Source: JAMQKA01 sp043951865 | Lineage (GTDB): Bacteria; Bacteroidota; Rhodothermia; Balneolales; Balneolaceae | Length of the DNA stretch: 9,024 nucleotides | Assembly (NCBI RefSeq): GCF_043951865.1 | Contig: NZ_JBINJF010000060.1 | Location: forward strand, 1-9,024 | Direction of reading: 5' to 3' | In this document: piece by piece, positions 6,314 through 9,024 of the stretch | Position numbering within the stretch: the stretch's first letter is position 1 | Layout: each line of letters opens with the position of its first letter | Translations under genes and position numbers: made by a program | Notes under the pieces: generated by a model | What the model was told of the DNA's origin: nothing | Database searches by the model: none | Seen by the model: only the letters and a program-made list of their open reading frames with translations

Positions 6314-7042
6314 CTACAGCTTACCCAGCAGACTTTGGATCTTTAAAGACCAGACCCGCCAAATTGCCTCCCATACAATACCTTTTGACATTTTTGAAAC
6401 TCCCTCTTCCCGCTCTTTGAATATGATGGAAACCTCTTTAAGCTTGAAACCAGCTCGCCACGCCCTGAAGTGTATTTCAATTTGAAACGCATACCCGTTT
6501 GAGCGCATTTTATCGACAGAAATGGTCTCCAGCACCCGCCGATGAATACATTTAAAGCCGGCAGTCGTATCAAAGATAGGCAACCCGGTTATAAACCTGG
6601 CATATAAATTTGCGGAATATGATAAGATAAGTCGTGGCAAGGGCCAATTTATGATACTTATACCATTTGCGTAACGTGATCCGATCACAACATCGGCATT
6701 GCCCTGTTTTACTTCTTCAATCAGCTTTGGTACATCATTCGGACTATGCGAAAAATCCGCATCCATTTCGCACACATAGGTATAGTTTTTCTCCAGTGCA
6801 TACTGAAATCCACGCACGTAGGCGGTACCCAGTCCCAATTTACCACTGCGTTCAATTAAATGTACCCGTTCGCCAAACTGGGATTGAGCCTCTTTTACCG
6901 CTGCTGCCGTACCATCAGGTGAACCATCATCGATTACCAGTACATCCACAGGTTCCCCTAATGCCATGAGTTCCTCAATTAGCCGCCCAATATTATGTGC
7001 CTCATTATATGTCGGTATAATGACCAGGGACTCACTCTTCAT
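6314..7042 (-). CDS. Family 2 glycosyltransferase, polyprenol monophosphomannose synthase type
   Basis: This is a 242-aa GT-A-fold glycosyltransferase close to dolichol/polyprenol-phosphate mannose synthases. These transfer mannose from GDP-mannose to a lipid phosphate carrier at the cytoplasmic face of the membrane. The family motifs appear in order: PTYNE (10-14), DDGSPDGT (38-45), the metal-binding DAD (94-96) in EMDADFSH, GSRY (121-124), DTTAGF (158-163), GYAFQIE (183-189) and SKMSKGIVWEA (216-226). There is no C-terminal transmembrane domain, as in the single-domain Dpm1-like class. A TAG sits immediately upstream in frame, so the ATG at 7042 is the only start. No good ribosome-binding site is seen. 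It is divergent from tgt and separated from accA by 297 nt, so it is probably its own unit. Sugar and lipid specificity are inferred from the family. Confidence 0.88.
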   Translation of the reverse strand: MKSESLVIIPTYNEAHNIGRLIEELMALGEPVDVLVIDDGSPDGTAAAVKEAQSQFGERVHLIERSGKLGLGTAYVRGFQYALEKNYTYVCEMDADFSHSPNDVPKLIEEVKQGNADVVIGSRYANGISIINWPLPRLILSYSANLYARFITGLPIFDTTAGFKCIHRRVLETISVDKMRSNGYAFQIEIHFRAWRAGFKLKEVSIIFKEREEGVSKMSKGIVWEAIWRVWSLKIQSLLGKL

Positions 7043-7304
7043 CTATCACTCGCTGCTGAACCTTCCTGTTATCAAATGTGCCCAATTTAAGAAAATATTT
7101 TCATGGTTATCATTTTTCTGCATGTACACCTGTAGACATGCTCACTGCCGTCAGCAGATAACTTGCCTGTAGAAATATTTTCAACTGAAAACAGTTAACT
7201 TCATTCTTAAATAATGTTATTATCAGATCCAATTTGTACAGTACCTTGCCAAACTCCACTGCTATAAAATAGATTTCTAACAATTAGATTACTAAATAAA
7301 AATT
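7043..7304. other. Divergent intergenic region with repeated AT-rich palindrome
   Basis: The 262-nt spacer separates the minus-strand glycosyltransferase from plus-strand tgt and must hold both promoters. It contains a perfect 12-bp palindrome GAAAATATTTTC at 7091-7102. An 11-bp direct copy of its core (AAATATTTTCA) occurs at 7093-7103 and again at 7173-7183, exactly 80 bp apart. A short hairpin AACTG-AAAA-CAGTT lies at 7183-7196. No clear TAnnTTTG element was found on either strand. Confidence 0.4.
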
Positions 7305-8432
7305 GTGTTTACATTATCAAAAACAGATTCTCGTACCAAGGCGCGTACCGGAACCCTTCAGACAGACCACGGTACCATTGAGACTCCGGTTTTTATGCCG
7401 GTCGGAACACTTGGTACAGTCAAGGCGGTTCAACAGGACGAATTAACAGACAAAATTGACGCCCCCGTTATACTCGGAAATACTTACCACCTGTATCTAA
7501 GGCCCGGCTGTGATATCATATCTGGAGCCGGTGGATTGCATCAATTTATGAACTGGGACCGCCCCATATTGACCGATTCAGGAGGGTACCAGGTCTACTC
7601 TCTTTCTGACAACCGGGAACTCACCGAGGAGGGCGCTCGCTTTAAAAGCCACCATGACGGTTCCGAGCATCTGTTCAGCCCGGAAAATGTGGTCAAAATC
7701 CAACGTATTCTCGGGTCAGATATAATGATGATTTTGGATGAATGTCCTCCCTATCCCTGTGATAAAGATTATGCCAAAGAATCAATGGAGCTGACCCACA
7801 GATGGGCAGAACGCGGCAAAAAAGCTTTTCTAGATACAGAGCCTCTATACGGGCACAAACAGTTTCAATTTGGTATCGTACAGGGAGGTACCTATAAAGA
7901 TTTGAGAAAAGAATCTGCCCAATTTATGGCAGACCAGGGTTTTGACGGCATAGCCATCGGGGGATTAAGCGTGGGGGAACCCACCGGTCTGATGTACGAG
8001 ATGACCGATCATAATACTGATGATCTACCGAGGGATAAGCCCCGCTACCTGATGGGAGTAGGGAAACCGGCCAACCTGCTGCATTGTGTTGCACGGGGGA
8101 TCGACATGTTTGATTGTGTATTACCTACCAGAAATGCCAGAAATGGTCAGCTTTTTACACGGCAGGGTATTATTAACATCAACAACGCCAAGTGGAAAAA
8201 TCATCATCAACATTTTGATCCCGACTTCCCATCTGATCTTTGCCAAAAATATACCATGGCGTATATCCACCATCTGTTTAGAAATAACGAAATTCTGGGC
8301 CTGCAACTGGCTACCCTGCACAATCTTACCTTCTACCTCTGGCTGATGCGTGAAATGCGGCGGCGTATTCAGGAGAATACCTTCAGCGAATGGTATGAAA
8401 ATTATGCGGAGCAGGTTGACCAGAAGATCTGA
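7305..8432 (+). CDS. tgt: tRNA-guanine transglycosylase (queuosine tRNA-ribosyltransferase)
   Basis: Tgt swaps guanine-34 in the anticodon of GUN tRNAs (Tyr, His, Asn, Asp) for preQ1 during queuosine synthesis in the cytoplasm. The protein is 375 aa, full length. Catalytic and binding residues are present: Asp91 (LTDSGGYQVYSL), Asp145 (DECPPYPC), Gln193-Gly-Gly (FGIVQGG), IGGLSVGEP (218-226) and the nucleophile Asp270 (FDCVLPTRNARNG). The C-terminal zinc site is eroded. The usual CxCxxC reads F308-P-S310-D-L-C313, while His339 is kept at the expected spacing. The start is GTG at 7305; the first ATG lies at codon 31, inside the conserved domain. There is no Shine-Dalgarno sequence. It is convergent with the rRNA operon at the right. 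Confidence 0.96.
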   Translation: MFTLSKTDSRTKARTGTLQTDHGTIETPVFMPVGTLGTVKAVQQDELTDKIDAPVILGNTYHLYLRPGCDIISGAGGLHQFMNWDRPILTDSGGYQVYSLSDNRELTEEGARFKSHHDGSEHLFSPENVVKIQRILGSDIMMILDECPPYPCDKDYAKESMELTHRWAERGKKAFLDTEPLYGHKQFQFGIVQGGTYKDLRKESAQFMADQGFDGIAIGGLSVGEPTGLMYEMTDHNTDDLPRDKPRYLMGVGKPANLLHCVARGIDMFDCVLPTRNARNGQLFTRQGIININNAKWKNHHQHFDPDFPSDLCQKYTMAYIHHLFRNNEILGLQLATLHNLTFYLWLMREMRRRIQENTFSEWYENYAEQVDQKI

Positions 8433-8906
8433 CAGCCGAAATTCAGACACGGTCTCAACTGAGTTTTTGAGCTACTCAGCACTGGTTTTAACCCATGGAT
8501 TGTCATGTCCCAATGCTATTTTTTAACGAACTTACAGACCCCGCCAGAAAAGGGAAGCACAATAGTATTATTACGAAATTAAGGAATTGGTTATCCCAAA
8601 ACCCAACGGATCCTCTCATATATAGTAATAAACAAAAAGAACCAGGCAAAATTGATTGGGATTCCCTAAGGATATGCATGAATCAGCAACCATGCACCCG
8701 GTCAGGCTCAACTTCCCTATTCTGATGTTTATATTTTGAGGTAATGGATCTTACAAACAACCAGGAATAGTACGGCAGATCCACTCTTTACGTTAGTAAT
8801 TTTCTCCATTGCCTCAGATTAGTCACTCAGCGTGGCGCAACAATCATAGTGCCTGAAACAACAGAAGCAGCAATCTCAACGGCCGGGTTGGTCTCGGGCC
8901 CGTCCC
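8433..8906. other. Gene-poor stretch between tgt and the rRNA operon
   Basis: This is a 474-nt AT-rich stretch between two convergent units. Apart from the weak hairpin after tgt it holds only a 76-codon plus-strand ORF (8495-8725). That ORF has no ribosome-binding site, no recognisable domain and unremarkable composition, and I do not call it a gene. Composition turns GC-rich at about 8880, approaching the rRNA terminator. No tRNA was recognised. Confidence 0.5.
8459..8479 (+). terminator. Possible weak terminator after tgt
   Basis: CTGAGT (8459-8464) and ACTCAG (8474-8479) form a 6-bp stem with a 9-nt loop, 26 nt past the tgt stop. A short T4 run follows at 8486-8489. The stem is short and the T-run is offset, so it is a weak candidate. 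Confidence 0.3.
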
Positions 8907-8945
8907 CAATACAAACGGCCCTCCGCGTGTGAGGCGGAGGGCCGT
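8907..8945 (-). terminator. Intrinsic terminator of the rRNA operon
   Basis: A perfect 12-bp GC-rich stem is formed by 8915-8926 and 8934-8945 around a 7-nt loop. Read on the minus strand it ends in TTTGTATT, a modest U-tract. It begins 12 nt after the 5S rRNA 3' end and points away from it, as expected for the end of an rRNA operon. Confidence 0.85.
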
Positions 8946-8957
8946 GGGGAAAAAAAA

Positions 8958-9024
8958 GAGGAGGCGAGGACCTACGCTTCCGCCTGCTGGCAGTACCATT
9001 GGCGCGGCAGGGCTTAACGGCCGT
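8958..9024 (-). rRNA. rrf: 5S ribosomal RNA, 3' part (runs off the right edge)
   Basis: The minus-strand sequence from the window edge contains the conserved 5S blocks: GTTAAGCCC, GCGCCAATGGTACTGC and GTAGGTC near the 3' end. About 67 nt of the 3' portion are present; the 5' half lies beyond 9024. The exact 3' end is placed at about 8958-8962 because the closing helix partner is outside the window. The direction implies that 23S and 16S rRNA genes lie to the right. Confidence 0.9.

Noticed and set aside
7121..7140. CATGT/ACATG inverted ends in the divergent spacer
   Set aside because: Only 5 bp pair with a 10-nt loop, which is expected by chance.
8495..8725. 76-codon plus-strand ORF after tgt
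   Set aside because: It has no ribosome-binding site and no recognisable domain. A faint resemblance of its N-terminus (F-x-x-L-x-DP) to ISAs1-type transposases is not carried further along the peptide.

Overview
The window looks like an ordinary chromosomal segment of a bacterium from the Bacteroidota/Balneolota side of the FCB group. This placement is an inference. It rests on a Tgt protein with an eroded zinc site that reads like Bacteroidota versions, a TAnnTTTG-type promoter element upstream of accA, few Shine-Dalgarno sequences, and the DUF4199/DUF2085/DUF2007/CPBP families. No phage, insertion sequence, CRISPR array or defence system was recognised.

Layout: positions 1-422 hold no convincing gene. 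They contain several AT-rich palindromes in the first 90 bases and one short coding-like stretch (142-288). Positions 423-6016 hold eight tightly packed minus-strand genes. In transcription order these are accA, a YbgC-type acyl-CoA thioesterase, a DUF2085 membrane protein, a DUF4199-like membrane protein, a CPBP (Abi/CAAX-type) intramembrane protease, a small DUF2007-type protein, cdsA and an L-Ala-D/L-Glu (dipeptide) epimerase. Gaps are at most 15 nt and several genes overlap, so one operon with translational coupling is likely. After a 297-nt gap comes a minus-strand family 2 glycosyltransferase of the polyprenol-phosphate mannose synthase type (6314-7042). A 262-nt divergent spacer separates it from plus-strand tgt (7305-8432). 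From 8433 to about 8906 there is a gene-poor stretch. The right edge carries the 3' half of a 5S rRNA on the minus strand with its hairpin terminator, so an rRNA operon enters the window from the right and converges on tgt.

Functionally the eight-gene cluster is about the cell envelope. AccA commits acetyl-CoA to fatty-acid synthesis, the thioesterase acts on acyl-CoA, CdsA makes CDP-diacylglycerol for phospholipids, and the epimerase recycles murein peptides. Three uncharacterised or poorly characterised membrane proteins and a small DUF2007 protein sit between these known steps. This makes them candidates for envelope or lipid roles, but nothing in the sequence proves it. The most concrete oddity is Tgt, which keeps its catalytic residues but retains only one of the three zinc-binding cysteines.
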